Shown: positions 1 through 7,815, counted from the first letter of the stretch. The stretch: 9,459 bases of DNA from JAQGHB01 sp036384495 (GCA_036384495.1 DASVMD010000053.1:1-9459), one strand, 5' to 3'. Notes: a model not told the origin generated them from the sequence alone. Made by a program: numbers and translations.

Positions 1-252
1 ATCAAAGATAAGCGCTTTGTGCTGATCGGCCGCGGCATCTACGCCCTCAAAGAATTGGGCTACGAAAAGGGCACTGTCGCCGACATCATCACCGAGGTCC
101 TCCGTGAAGCCGGCGAGCCGCTGCACCGCGACGAAATAGTCAAACGCGTCCTCAAGAGCCGCTTCGTCAAAGAAACCACCATTTTGCTGAACTTGCAGGG
201 CAAACCCCAGTTCAAGCGTGTGGCCAAAGCTACGTACGCGCTCAGCGAATAG
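1..252 (+). CDS. HARE-HTH domain protein, C-terminal part (5' end outside window)
   Basis: The reading frame is open from the first base (IKDKRFVLIGRGIYAL...) and stops at TAG 250-252, so only the last 83 codons are visible. From about visible residue 24 the sequence (ADIITEVLREAGEPLHRDEI... to ...FKRVAKATYALSE) has the helix pattern of a HARE-HTH (winged helix) domain, known from the RNA polymerase delta subunit, restriction enzymes and some sigma-like proteins. The preceding segment (FVLIGRGIYALKELGY) resembles the linker seen before this domain in sigma-factor-like proteins of Saccharibacteria. The role is probably DNA binding in transcription; that the missing N-terminus holds sigma-70 regions is inference. 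A GTG at 19 could be read as a start, but the continuing frame and conserved residues before it argue for a truncated longer gene. Confidence 0.8.
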   Translation: MKDKRFVLIGRGIYALKELGYEKGTVADIITEVLREAGEPLHRDEIVKRVLKSRFVKETTILLNLQGKPQFKRVAKATYALSE

Positions 253-262
253 TAGAGGCTCT

Positions 263-961
263 GTGGCTGCCATCTTAAGATCCCAGGCCTACCCTTATAT
301 TGCTAAGGCTATGACAGACGCTGGGGAATTCTCTTTCGCTCGGCAAATTAATGCCGTTGCTCAAGATGGGTATGCTTTGACTGATCACGAGCCGCAACCT
401 ATTGATAGACCGCCCGAGGCTTATCTTTTTACCGCGCGGTCGGCAATTCCCGTAGCAGCTGCTGTGCGCGGCTACTACAAAGAGCTTGGCAACGAGCTAC
501 CAGTTCGAACCAGTGTAAGCGCAAACGCTCAAAAGGGATGGATCCATAAAACTTTCACGGGACCCAACACTCTCAGTGTAAGTCCTGCAACACGCGAGGC
601 AAAAAAAGATATGATAGATGCGTTCTTGGTCGACGAGCAAAAAGAAATACAGCGTCTTTCAGGATTACTATCTGGGATGGAACATGTATGTGTTATAGAT
701 CAGTACGTCGGAACTGGGTCGACCATCACATACGCAGCCTACCTTGCGAAACAAGCCGGAGCCCGCACAGTGAGTCTTATTCGTGGAAATTGGTACGAGG
801 GATGGTACCCAGACAAAACTCGCGGAGAGAGTCTCGAATTAGCTCTCGAAAACTTATATTCTACGCATGAGCCTTTTATGCATCTCATTGGTGTTATGTC
901 ATGTAGGGGCGTTGTACATCCAACTTGGCGACCAGTTAAACTCCACGCATCAACAAATTGA
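263..961 (+). CDS. predicted type I phosphoribosyltransferase-fold protein, substrate unknown
   Basis: This is a 232-residue soluble protein. Residues 142-154 (VCVIDQYVGTGST) match the PRPP-binding loop of type I phosphoribosyltransferases: a hydrophobic strand, D146, then G150-T151-G152-S153-T154, followed by a helix (YAAYLAKQAGA) and a strand (TVSLIRG). The usual second acidic residue of the DD/ED pair is Q147. The N-terminal half (YLFTARSAIPVAAAVRGYYK, 54-73) fits the strand-helix ahead of the loop. I do not recognise a specific family such as Upp, Apt or PyrE. I chose GTG 263 because AGAGG at 254-258 lies 4 bases before it; alternatives are GTG 218, which would overlap the upstream gene by 35 bases, and ATG 311. 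The gene starts 10 bases after the HARE gene stop, so co-transcription is likely. G+C is visibly lower than in the flanking genes, which may indicate accessory origin. Confidence 0.72.
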   Translation: MAAILRSQAYPYIAKAMTDAGEFSFARQINAVAQDGYALTDHEPQPIDRPPEAYLFTARSAIPVAAAVRGYYKELGNELPVRTSVSANAQKGWIHKTFTGPNTLSVSPATREAKKDMIDAFLVDEQKEIQRLSGLLSGMEHVCVIDQYVGTGSTITYAAYLAKQAGARTVSLIRGNWYEGWYPDKTRGESLELALENLYSTHEPFMHLIGVMSCRGVVHPTWRPVKLHASTN

Positions 962-1166
962 ACGTTTTACGAACAATAGTAATTGCAGTTTTCAGTACAA
1001 ATAGCGAACAAGGCTATCATATATAGGCGAGTAATAGTAGCTAATAACCACATAAAACGGCGACGAGGCAGTGCAATACAAAAAATAAAAACGCGCAGCG
1101 GAGCAGAGACCAAAATCCAACGCCAAAGCAAGCGGCAGAGCATTCACAAACGCACATAGACACAAC

Positions 1167-1190
1167 GTCGCACAATGTATATTTTGCGAC
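1167..1190. repeat. inverted repeat, GTCGCA...TGCGAC
   Basis: GTCGCA at 1167-1172 pairs with TGCGAC at 1185-1190. After one mismatch three inner A-T pairs (1174-1176 with 1181-1183) close a GTAT loop. It could form a small hairpin in RNA from either strand. No T-run follows, so it is not called a terminator. Confidence 0.4.
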
Positions 1191-1222
1191 TCTAATATCT
1201 GCTTTACAGATGATTACTGATA

Positions 1223-1237
1223 CCCCTGCTGCAGGGG
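1223..1237 (+). repeat. perfect short hairpin CCCCTG-CTG-CAGGGG
   Basis: A 6-bp GC-rich stem with a 3-base loop lies about 260 bases downstream of the phosphoribosyltransferase gene. It is followed on the + strand by AGTTTCTT, a weak T-rich tract. It may be a poor terminator for + strand transcription, but the distance and the broken T-run make that uncertain. Confidence 0.3.
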
Positions 1238-1367
1238 AGTTTCTTGATGAGTGTGGCTATTTTGCTTACGTTTACACTGACACGTGCTCACACAGCCTAC
1301 GCCGCATACAACAGATACGTTATACACCGCGACCACACCATACAGCTCTAGTGTCCCGATGTGATCT

Positions 1368-1401
1368 ACGACACAATTTGACTTTTCCACAGCTGTGTCG
1401 T
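1368..1401. repeat. 8-bp inverted repeat ACGACACA...TGTGTCGT
   Basis: ACGACACA (1368-1375) is the exact reverse complement of TGTGTCGT (1394-1401), with 18 bases between. Within the interval CACAGCTGTG (1388-1397) is itself a perfect 10-bp palindrome, so two alternative hairpins share the right arm. The function is unknown; a protein-binding operator or a weak RNA structure are both possible. Confidence 0.35.
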
Positions 1402-1582
1402 GAAATTAGTGCTTTTTGACTTTCTGTGAAAAATATTTTACTCCCCTGCCTTTTCACGGATTTCATTAAAAATTTGACTTTTGCCCTTTCGCATATTTTT
1501 ATATAGTTTTTTCCAGCAGAACAAAAACGCGCATTACTGAACAAACTACGAACTAGCGGGGCAGCAGAACAGGGGGAGCGGC

Positions 1583-2512
1583 CTATTTATAATATGCTCG
1601 ACCATCAACACGTACGTCGACATACTGCACAGGTGTAATGTTCTTGCTCTCAAGATCAGCCGCGGTGGCCAGGAACGTCCCTGCTTGCTGGCGCGCGTCC
1701 CCGCTCTGCAGGTTAAATTTCACCTGGTAGGGCTTCCCCTCCAGGGACACGTCCAGCTCCCGAGAAGCAGCCGGCAAGGTCATAGAAGTTACGATATACT
1801 TTTTATCGTTTAGTTGGGCGATAACCATCTTTATAAAGCTCACATCGGTCTCTGTAAGCGCTTGGTGGTCCAGTTGCACTGTCAAGCCACTCTGATCAGT
1901 TACCGCCGGCAGGGAGTGCGTGGTGGCGAACTGATCAGTGATAGCCAGCAGCGCCTTGCCGTTATCGCCGAGCACGAAAGTGCCGTTGCTGGCCTTGAGG
2001 GCCACCGCTGGCTCAACGGGCTGTATGTAAATAATCGGGCGGTGTGCCACCAGCGGCAGCGTCATGCTGGCGCTGGCAATCTCCGGGAACTGTTTTTGTA
2101 GCTCACGGGTAATCTGACCGCTGTTAACAGTAATTTTATTGCGATTCCAGATCGAGCTGGCCAGTAACTTCTGGGCTGCCGCCTGGTACGTCGCCTGACT
2201 GTGCAGAAACGAGCTTTTCTCCTTAGAATCCAGTGGCAGCACCTGCGCATCCGTTGATAAGCTCAACGCGTTACCGACCGACAAAACCACGGCCGCCAGC
2301 AAGATAATCAGTCCAAAACGCTGCAGAGACAGTCGCCACAGCTTGCGAGCAGCGGGCTTGAGTGCTTCGCGGTTCATCTGGCGGCCGAGGTTGATCGCCG
2401 GTTCGGCGGCCTGCCGCGTGGTATACGAAAAACTCCTTTGCGGAGGAGCATCTTGGTGGCGCAACCGTTGGCGGCCGGCTTTGCGGGCTCCGGAGCCCCG
2501 GCGTAATCTCAT
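1583..2512 (-). CDS. ftsQ: cell division protein FtsQ (DivIB type)
   Basis: This is a 309-residue single-pass membrane protein of the divisome, which links FtsL/FtsB with the septal synthase. It has a long basic cytoplasmic tail (1-63, many Arg/Lys), a transmembrane segment at about 66-86 (FGLIILLAAVVLSVGNAL) and an extracytoplasmic part. Residues about 90-165 fit a POTRA-like domain (ITVNSGQITRELQKQFPEI, then RPIIYIQPVEP). The C-terminus YVDVRVDGRAYYK (297-309) matches the 'idlR..gra' ending common in FtsQ. The ATG at 2512 overlaps the murG stop as ATGA and has AGAGGT 8 bases upstream, so translation is probably coupled to murG. It is the last gene of the cluster; ftsA and ftsZ do not follow. 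Sequence conservation is weak, as is normal for FtsQ, so the call rests on topology, C-terminal motif and position. Confidence 0.82.
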   Translation of the reverse strand: MRLRRGSGARKAGRQRLRHQDAPPQRSFSYTTRQAAEPAINLGRQMNREALKPAARKLWRLSLQRFGLIILLAAVVLSVGNALSLSTDAQVLPLDSKEKSSFLHSQATYQAAAQKLLASSIWNRNKITVNSGQITRELQKQFPEIASASMTLPLVAHRPIIYIQPVEPAVALKASNGTFVLGDNGKALLAITDQFATTHSLPAVTDQSGLTVQLDHQALTETDVSFIKMVIAQLNDKKYIVTSMTLPAASRELDVSLEGKPYQVKFNLQSGDARQQAGTFLATAADLESKNITPVQYVDVRVDGRAYYK

Positions 2513-3693
2513 GGTTCTGACCTCTTATCCGCGTGATCCAAAATTAGCTTAGCCAGATCACGGGTGGCATGCGGTTGGGCAAACTGGGCCAAATTGCGGG
2601 CCAAAAGCTGCCGCTTGGCATGGTCACTCAGCAGCTCGCTGACTTGCTTGGCTAACCGATTTGAGTCATCCGCTAGATCTGTTTCGCTAATAACCTCAGC
2701 GGCCTGTTTATCAGCCAGATATTGGGCGTTTTTGAGCTGGTGCCCCCCTGTTAAGAAGGGACTGGGTACCACGATACAAGCCCTGCCCTGCACCGCGAAT
2801 TCCGCCAAATTGGTTGCTCCGGCACGTGTAATAATTACATCAGCTGCCCCACTGTAGCGGTACACATCGGTAATGTAACCCAAAGTTTGTACCCTTCCCT
2901 GTTGCGCCTCTGAGAGTTCGGCGGCGTACTGAGCCTTCATGTCAGCCTCATTTTGCCGCCCAACCACATGAATAACCCGCAGATCTGCAAACTCGTGTAA
3001 CAGATGCGGGACCGCTTCGGCCACCGCCTTATTAACGCGTTGCGACCCTAAGCCCCCGCCAATAATAAACAGCACCTTAGCACTAATAGGCAGCCCTAGT
3101 TCCGCCCGATAGCGCTTAACAAGTTCAGGGGTCACCGGCACAAAATCGGCCTGCAGCGGTATGCCGGTTGTTACCGTTTGAGCTTTAGGATAAGCGTACA
3201 CCTCGGCCGGCAGCGCCACAGCATGCACCGTGGCCCAACGCGCGATAATCCGATTGGCCAGGCCCGGGATGGCGTCTGAATCGTGCGTGATGAACGGAAT
3301 ATGCAAATGAGCGGCCGCCAGCCCCACAGGCACGCCCACGAAGCCGCCTTTGATAAAAATAACGTCCGGCTGCAGGCGTTTGAGCAAGCGGCGGCTTTGC
3401 CACAGGCCAATCAGCACATAAAAGGCATCTCGTATATTGAGTAGCAAGGTCGGGATATCGAGCAGCTGGCGCAAGCCTTCGCCGTGATAGCGGCGGAACT
3501 TCCCGGCGCGCACGGTGTAGGTTTCATCTATATTGGGGTCATTGGCCGGAATGTCGCCCAGTTTGTCGCCGGTTTGTCCGATATACACCAGTTTTACGGA
3601 GCTATCACGGCGCTTAATTTCAGCCGCTACCGCCAGTAGCGGCGTAATATGGCCGCCCGAGCCAGCGCCAGTCAACACAATAGTCTTGCTCAT
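2509..3693 (-). CDS. murG: UDP-N-acetylglucosamine--N-acetylmuramyl-(pentapeptide) pyrophosphoryl-undecaprenol GlcNAc transferase MurG
   Basis: MurG transfers GlcNAc from UDP-GlcNAc to lipid I to form lipid II at the cytoplasmic face of the membrane. The 394-residue protein shows the GT28 two-domain pattern. It has an N-terminal G-loop TGAGSGGHITP (8-18, with H15), KGGFVG (115-120), and HDSDAIPGLANR (137-148), equivalent to HEQN..PG..NR and closer to the HESD form seen in Bacillus. The second G-loop is GGGLGSQRVN (212-221), and the UDP-GlcNAc site includes ITRAGATNLAEF (288-299, E298) and HQLKNAQYL (318-326). The ATG at 3693 overlaps the ftsW stop (ATGA), and GGAGGT stands 10 bases upstream. 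It is slightly longer than the usual 355-370 residues, partly through a C-terminal extension. Its position between ftsW and ftsQ is the standard dcw order with the Mur ligases removed. Confidence 0.97.
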   Translation of the reverse strand: MSKTIVLTGAGSGGHITPLLAVAAEIKRRDSSVKLVYIGQTGDKLGDIPANDPNIDETYTVRAGKFRRYHGEGLRQLLDIPTLLLNIRDAFYVLIGLWQSRRLLKRLQPDVIFIKGGFVGVPVGLAAAHLHIPFITHDSDAIPGLANRIIARWATVHAVALPAEVYAYPKAQTVTTGIPLQADFVPVTPELVKRYRAELGLPISAKVLFIIGGGLGSQRVNKAVAEAVPHLLHEFADLRVIHVVGRQNEADMKAQYAAELSEAQQGRVQTLGYITDVYRYSGAADVIITRAGATNLAEFAVQGRACIVVPSPFLTGGHQLKNAQYLADKQAAEVISETDLADDSNRLAKQVSELLSDHAKRQLLARNLAQFAQPHATRDLAKLILDHADKRSEP

Positions 3694-4931
3694 GAGTACG
3701 TCGACCTCCGGATAGTATTATCGCGAAAACTGCGTGCCTCGCCGCGGCTGGCCGAGCCCACACGTGGCGTAGTGTAACTAGTATACTGCGATACCTGAAA
3801 CACTAGACCCACGGCGGCAGCAGCAAATACAACGCTGGTACCGCCGTAACTAATAAACGGCAAGGTAATACCTTTGAGCGGTAGCAGTCCAATCATGGCG
3901 CCAATGTTAATCAGCGCCTGGACGCTCATCCAGGCCAGCACGCCGACCACCAGCAGCCGGCTAAAATCATCGGTCGACCGCTCAGCAATAAGCTTGAGAC
4001 GGCCAAAAAAGCCCACCAATACCGCCAGCAACACCACGCAACCAATAAAGCCAAATTTCTCTGCGTAAATCGCAAAGATTGAGTCGTTAGCAGCCTCTGG
4101 TAAATAGCCGTAAGCTTGCACGCCGCTGCCAAGGCCGAGGCCGATCATGCCGCCTGAACCAACCGCAATCAACGCCTGACAAGCCTGATAACCACTGGTT
4201 TGGCAATTTGCCTCCGGATGCAAGTAGGTTTGCAAGCGCTCCCGGCGATACGGAGTCGTCGACACCGCCAAAATGAGGCCAATGGCAATCAAGCCTCCAA
4301 TCAAGAGCACGCGCTTCATCGGTAAACCCGCCACAAAGGCCATGGTGCCCATAATAGCGACCATTACGCCGGTAGAGCCGAGGTCGCTCTGCACACCGGC
4401 TACAATCACCGCGATGCCGCCGAGCGCATATAGCAAGGGCTTCAGCGTCTGCTGCGTGTTGGTAATAGCGCCCTGCTTAATCCGCTGCGCCAAAAAGCCA
4501 GCCAGCCAGACCATAACCGCAAATTTCACCAGCTCCACCGACTGAAACGAAAAGCTGCCCAAGCGCACCCAGCGATGCGCCGGATAGGCCGGATTCACCG
4601 GCAGCAGCAGCGCCATAAACGTTGCCAAGCCGGCTACTACCAATAAGGGCTTGTAGGCCTGTTTCCACCACTTGAGTGGCACCTGCGCCGTAATAATAAA
4701 GGCCACTATGCTGAGGCCAATCGCCAGCAGCTGCTTGCTCACGTAGTAGCCATTGCTCACGTGGTTTGCCGCCGCCAGCGCCGGGCTAATGGCATACACC
4801 ACCACCAGACCCACAGCCAACAGCGTGGCACATAAAATCAGCAGCCAGTAATCGGGCTTATGCTTGCGCCCCAGCGACAAATCAGGCGCTAAGCCGCGGG
4901 TTCGACGCCGAGAAACTGCCTGCGGTCGCAT
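3690..4931 (-). CDS. ftsW: FtsW, septal peptidoglycan glycosyltransferase (SEDS family)
   Basis: This 413-residue polytopic membrane protein polymerises lipid II into glycan strands together with its partner transpeptidase. Hydrophobic segments begin at about 29, 65 and 94 and continue to the C-terminus, with a basic N-terminal tail (1-26). SEDS motifs are present: HRWVRLG (119-125), FQSVELVKF (129-137, with E133), QSDLGSTGVM (181-190), PEAANDSIFAIYAEKFGFIG (278-297), which contains the putative catalytic Asp283, and LPLKGITLPFISYGGTS (350-366). FtsW rather than RodA is preferred because of the dcw location next to murG and an FtsI-type PBP, though SEDS paralogues are hard to separate by sequence. 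The ATG at 4931 follows the mraY stop by 6 bases and has a GGGGTAGGG ribosome binding sequence overlapping the mraY end. The stop overlaps murG by 4 bases. Confidence 0.95.
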   Translation of the reverse strand: MRPQAVSRRRTRGLAPDLSLGRKHKPDYWLLILCATLLAVGLVVVYAISPALAAANHVSNGYYVSKQLLAIGLSIVAFIITAQVPLKWWKQAYKPLLVVAGLATFMALLLPVNPAYPAHRWVRLGSFSFQSVELVKFAVMVWLAGFLAQRIKQGAITNTQQTLKPLLYALGGIAVIVAGVQSDLGSTGVMVAIMGTMAFVAGLPMKRVLLIGGLIAIGLILAVSTTPYRRERLQTYLHPEANCQTSGYQACQALIAVGSGGMIGLGLGSGVQAYGYLPEAANDSIFAIYAEKFGFIGCVVLLAVLVGFFGRLKLIAERSTDDFSRLLVVGVLAWMSVQALINIGAMIGLLPLKGITLPFISYGGTSVVFAAAAVGLVFQVSQYTSYTTPRVGSASRGEARSFRDNTIRRSTYS

Positions 4932-4937
4932 ACTACC

Positions 4938-5975
4938 CTACCCCTGTCGCCCCAGCAAAAAGACAATCAAGCCAATCACGCTAGCCATCTGACCCAAGAT
5001 CCAAAATCGCATCGTGACTTTGGTTTCGGGCCAGCCAATCGCTTCAAAATGATGATGAATCGGCGATGACTGAAATACCTTTTTACCATGACGCAGCTTG
5101 CGCGAGGTACGGTTAATAATTACGCTGCCGGTTTCTACCACGTACACCGCACCGATAATCGGCAATACGTAAATCGTATCTGTCTGCAGCGCAATAATCC
5201 CCAGCGCCGTGCCCAGCGCAAAGGAACCGACATCGCCCATAAAGAACCGCGCCGGATAAATATTGAACCAGGTGTAGCTGAGGAGCGCGCCAACAACTGT
5301 CAAGCAGAAACCAGCGAGCGCGAACCGCTGCTCCACGATACAAATAATGGCATACGCTACGAATGACGAAGTTAACAGCCCGCCGGCCAGACCGTCCAGG
5401 CCGTCGCTAAAGTTCACCGAAATCGCCGTAGCGATCACCACAAGCCAAAACAGCGCAATAATAAACAGTCCGATGTGCCAGTGATGAATCCATGGCAAAT
5501 ATATGGAGGTCACGCCCAGCTTGGCATAAAACCACCAGCCGCCAATCAGGAGCACGATGCTATACAGGCCAAACTTGGTTTTGGCGCTCATTCCTGCTAC
5601 GCCGCCAGTGCTGCGGATATTCATAACGTCGTCAATCAGCCCAATAGCGCCAGCAGCCAACAAACCCGCTAAGGGTAGCCATGTTTGCCCGCGGCTTAAG
5701 TTCCCGAGCAACGTTACCAAAGAAATCGCCGCAATAAATATTAGCCCGGCCATGGTCGGTATGTGCCGTTTGTGTTTTTCGGCATGCAGCTTAGCGTAAA
5801 CTTTAGCCCTGCCGCCCGACCAAGCATCGGTGCGCTGGCGCTTCCACCACTGTTGCTTGTAGGCAATGGTGGTGTACAAAGGCGTAATCAGCATACTAAA
5901 GCCGAAACCAAAAAACCCGAGCGTCAAAATCCGCGTTAGGTTGTTAAGCGTGATAGCGATGTGCAGTGTATTCAT
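4938..5975 (-). CDS. mraY: phospho-N-acetylmuramoyl-pentapeptide-transferase MraY
   Basis: MraY transfers phospho-MurNAc-pentapeptide from UDP to undecaprenyl phosphate, giving lipid I. The 345-residue integral membrane protein has about ten hydrophobic helices. The family signatures are intact: HKRHIPTMAG (68-77), LIDDVMNI (113-120, with D115 and D116), NFSDGLDGLAGG (188-199, with D191 and D194), FMGDVGS (245-251, with D248) and PIHHHFE (305-311, the HHH triad). These supply the Mg2+ and substrate ligands, so the enzyme should be active. The ATG at 5975 lies 32 bases after the ftsI stop, and that gap contains an extended -10 promoter and an A-rich leader without a clear Shine-Dalgarno sequence. 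mraY starts the tight unit mraY-ftsW-murG-ftsQ. In the classical order murE/murF precede it and murD follows; both are absent here. Confidence 0.98.
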   Translation of the reverse strand: MNTLHIAITLNNLTRILTLGFFGFGFSMLITPLYTTIAYKQQWWKRQRTDAWSGGRAKVYAKLHAEKHKRHIPTMAGLIFIAAISLVTLLGNLSRGQTWLPLAGLLAAGAIGLIDDVMNIRSTGGVAGMSAKTKFGLYSIVLLIGGWWFYAKLGVTSIYLPWIHHWHIGLFIIALFWLVVIATAISVNFSDGLDGLAGGLLTSSFVAYAIICIVEQRFALAGFCLTVVGALLSYTWFNIYPARFFMGDVGSFALGTALGIIALQTDTIYVLPIIGAVYVVETGSVIINRTSRKLRHGKKVFQSSPIHHHFEAIGWPETKVTMRFWILGQMASVIGLIVFLLGRQG

Positions 5976-5995
5976 AAGTGTTTTCTTTTTGTTTT

Positions 5996-6004
5996 AGTAT
6001 AGCA
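5996..6004 (-). promoter_or_regulatory. predicted extended -10 promoter for mraY
   Basis: Read on the - strand, TGCTATACT (6004-5996) is an extended -10 element (TGn + TATACT) in the gap between ftsI and mraY. No good -35 is seen at 16-18 bases, which is usual for extended -10 promoters. Transcription would start near 5989, giving a 14-base A-rich leader to the ATG at 5975. It would let mraY-ftsW-murG-ftsQ be expressed apart from ftsI. Confidence 0.5.
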
Positions 6005-6007
6005 TTT

Positions 6008-7780
6008 TTACTGATTTTTGGGCGTCACATACGAATTATCGATCAACATATGAGCCAGATCCGCAAATACCGGCTGCGCGGCTGCGGTACCGGCGTAGCC
6101 GCCATTGGTCGGCTTATTAATAAACACCACAATAACATATTCTGGATGATCGCCGCCCACAAAGCCGCTGTAGGTACCGTTAAACAGATTGTCTTCGTAG
6201 CCGCCGAGCTTGGCGATCTGCGCCGTTCCCGTCTTGCCGCCCACCATGTAGTTAGTTTGGTCAAAGTTCAAATTATGCTTCTCCACCACGTACTGCATGA
6301 TCGGAATCAACTCCTGGCTCACTTTGGGACTCACCACATTGGTTTTCAGTACTTTGGGCTTGAGGTGGGTGGCCTTGCCGGAAGCGTCAATCGTCTGCTC
6401 CACCAGCCGAGGCTGGTAGTACGTGCCCCCGTTAAACACCGCCGACAGCGCCCCCGCCACCTGCACCGTGGTGGCCGACATAGCCTGGCCAAACGACGTG
6501 TTGGCATAGGTTAAATCAATACCTGCGCCATTATCTTTTGGCCCTGGCACCAATCCGTCGGCTTCGTAGCCCTGCTCTATTCCCGTCGGTTTGCCAAACA
6601 TATAGTGGTTGGCCATGTAGTCGTACCAGGCGCTGCGGGCTTTAGCATTGATTTCGCCGCCGCCCATCTGCATCAATTCCCAGGTAGCACCGGTGTTTAG
6701 CGACAGGTTTAACAAGTCTTTTATACTTTTGACGCCCGGCCCGCCATCTTCTTCGATGTTAGTAATCTTAAAGCCGTCCACCTTAAAGAATGACGGATCG
6801 TTGTAGGTCGTATCAGGGCTAATTACTCCCTGATCGAGCGCCGCAGCAGTGGTCAGCGTTTTCATGGTCGAGCCAATCTCAATCGGCGAAGCCACCGCCG
6901 CATTCTGAAACACGCTGGGGTCACTGACATCGGCATACTTGGACGGATCGTAGGTTGGCACGTTGGCCATGGCCTTAATCGAGCCGTCGTTGACATCCAT
7001 AATCATGGCGCTGCCGCTCGGCGCCTTGGCGTTTTTAACCCCTTTGGCCAAGATGGTTTCCAGTTGCTGCTGCATGGCCAAATCGAGCGTTAGCACCACA
7101 TTGGTGCCATCTTTGGGCGCCTGCTGGACGTTATCTTTGCTGGCTGCCAGTGGCACGCCATTGATGTCGGTAATCGCCTTGAGCAGTCCGGGCTTGCCCT
7201 GCAGCTGCTTTTGCAAAGCCTGCTCCACGCCGTACTGCCCCTTCCCGTTGCTGTCCACAAATCCCAGCACCTGCGAGGCTAGTGACCCCTGAGGATATGT
7301 TCGATAATCCACCGCCTGCGTGCCGAGTCCTGGGTACTTCAACTTGGCAATCTTCTTTTGCTGATCGCTGGTTAACTTCTTAGCCAGCACCACGTAGCGC
7401 GTGTCTTTGGTTTTCATGAGTTTGGCGTAGTCGTCGGCCGAACCGCCAATAATCGGCGCGATTTTATCGGCCACCTGATCGGCATTTTTAACATACGTCG
7501 GATCAGCATACAACAGATACAGTTGCTGATTCAGCACAATCGGCAAAATCTGACCATTGGCGTCATGTGCCTCAATAATCCCTCGCGTGGCCGGAATCTG
7601 ATATTGCTTCAGCTGATCGCTCAGTGCCGCGTTTTTATAGTGATTGTAGTGAATAATCTGCACATAAAACAGCCGCACCCCAAACACCACGATCACCAAA
7701 ATCAACACCCCGTACCAGATACGGAGTCGTTCCACGGCCATCGTTACATTATTTTTGTTTAGACTACTAGGCAAAGCCAC
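6008..7780 (-). CDS. ftsI: septal transpeptidase, class B PBP (FtsI/PBP3 type)
   Basis: This enzyme crosslinks septal peptidoglycan as the partner of FtsW. The 590-residue protein has a short cytoplasmic tail, one transmembrane helix (about 22-42, WYGVLILVIVVFGVRLFYV) and a pedestal domain containing ATRGIIEAHDANGQILP (64-80), where the usual RGxIxDRNG is lengthened by about two residues. The transpeptidase domain has all three active-site motifs: S304-T-M-K307 with the catalytic serine, S360-L-N362, and K516-T-G518 in GGKTGTAQI. EIGSTMK replaces the usual EPGS. The start is uncertain. GTG 7780 sits 6 bases after a perfect TATAAT and would be leaderless, while ATG 7741 (MAVERLRIWYG) keeps the membrane helix but has no Shine-Dalgarno sequence. 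It is separated from ftsL by an oppositely oriented gene. Confidence 0.95.
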   Translation of the reverse strand: MALPSSLNKNNVTMAVERLRIWYGVLILVIVVFGVRLFYVQIIHYNHYKNAALSDQLKQYQIPATRGIIEAHDANGQILPIVLNQQLYLLYADPTYVKNADQVADKIAPIIGGSADDYAKLMKTKDTRYVVLAKKLTSDQQKKIAKLKYPGLGTQAVDYRTYPQGSLASQVLGFVDSNGKGQYGVEQALQKQLQGKPGLLKAITDINGVPLAASKDNVQQAPKDGTNVVLTLDLAMQQQLETILAKGVKNAKAPSGSAMIMDVNDGSIKAMANVPTYDPSKYADVSDPSVFQNAAVASPIEIGSTMKTLTTAAALDQGVISPDTTYNDPSFFKVDGFKITNIEEDGGPGVKSIKDLLNLSLNTGATWELMQMGGGEINAKARSAWYDYMANHYMFGKPTGIEQGYEADGLVPGPKDNGAGIDLTYANTSFGQAMSATTVQVAGALSAVFNGGTYYQPRLVEQTIDASGKATHLKPKVLKTNVVSPKVSQELIPIMQYVVEKHNLNFDQTNYMVGGKTGTAQIAKLGGYEDNLFNGTYSGFVGGDHPEYVIVVFINKPTNGGYAGTAAAQPVFADLAHMLIDNSYVTPKNQ

Positions 7781-7786
7781 GCTTCT

Positions 7787-7815
7787 ATTATAAAGCTCTT
7801 ATGGCTTTTTGCCCA
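7787..7815 (-). promoter_or_regulatory. predicted sigma-70 promoter for ftsI
   Basis: On the - strand TGGGCA (7815-7810) and TATAAT (7792-7787) are separated by 17 bases. The -10 is a perfect consensus and the -35 matches 4 of 6. A start 7 bases past the -10 falls at 7780, the G of the GTG codon, implying a leaderless message. It lies back to back with the promoter of the 98-codon gene on the other strand. Confidence 0.6.

Larger units (their letters stand above)
962..1582. other. intergenic spacer between convergent genes, no supported gene
   Basis: About 620 AT-rich bases lie between the phosphoribosyltransferase gene (+) and ftsQ (-). I find no tRNA, rRNA or convincing protein gene. Open frames at 1210-1419 (+) and 1320-1544 (-) lack a ribosome binding site and have low-complexity or unlikely composition. 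The spacer holds several short inverted repeats (1167-1190, 1223-1237, 1368-1401) and three copies of TTTGACTTT (1377, 1415, 1473). No stem-loop is followed by a clean T-run on either strand, so I cannot place a classical Rho-independent terminator for either convergent gene. An uncharacterised small RNA cannot be excluded. Confidence 0.6.

Noticed and set aside
218..262. Upstream GTG start for the phosphoribosyltransferase gene
   Set aside because: It would overlap the HARE gene by 35 bases with no suitable ribosome binding site; GTG 263 has AGAGG 4 bases before it.
495..515. GTTCGAAC resembling a tRNA T-arm
   Set aside because: It lies inside a well-supported coding region and no acceptor, D-arm or anticodon stem surrounds it.
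1210..1419. 69-codon open frame on the + strand in the spacer
   Set aside because: There is no ribosome binding site before ATG 1210, composition is Cys/His/Arg-rich and unlike a folded protein, and the frame runs through several inverted repeats.
1320..1544. 74-codon open frame on the - strand in the spacer
   Set aside because: It has no recognisable ribosome binding site or domain, biased composition, and conflicts with the equally weak + strand frame; the region looks non-coding.
962..1582. Mobile element or CRISPR array in the gene-poor spacer
   Set aside because: There are no transposase fragments, long terminal inverted repeats or regularly spaced repeats; the repeats seen are short and irregular.
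5978..6514. 178-codon + strand frame opposite the ftsI 3' end
   Set aside because: It is antisense to the KTG-containing part of ftsI, whose motifs are intact; the frame is a shadow of the coding strand, without an independent start signal.
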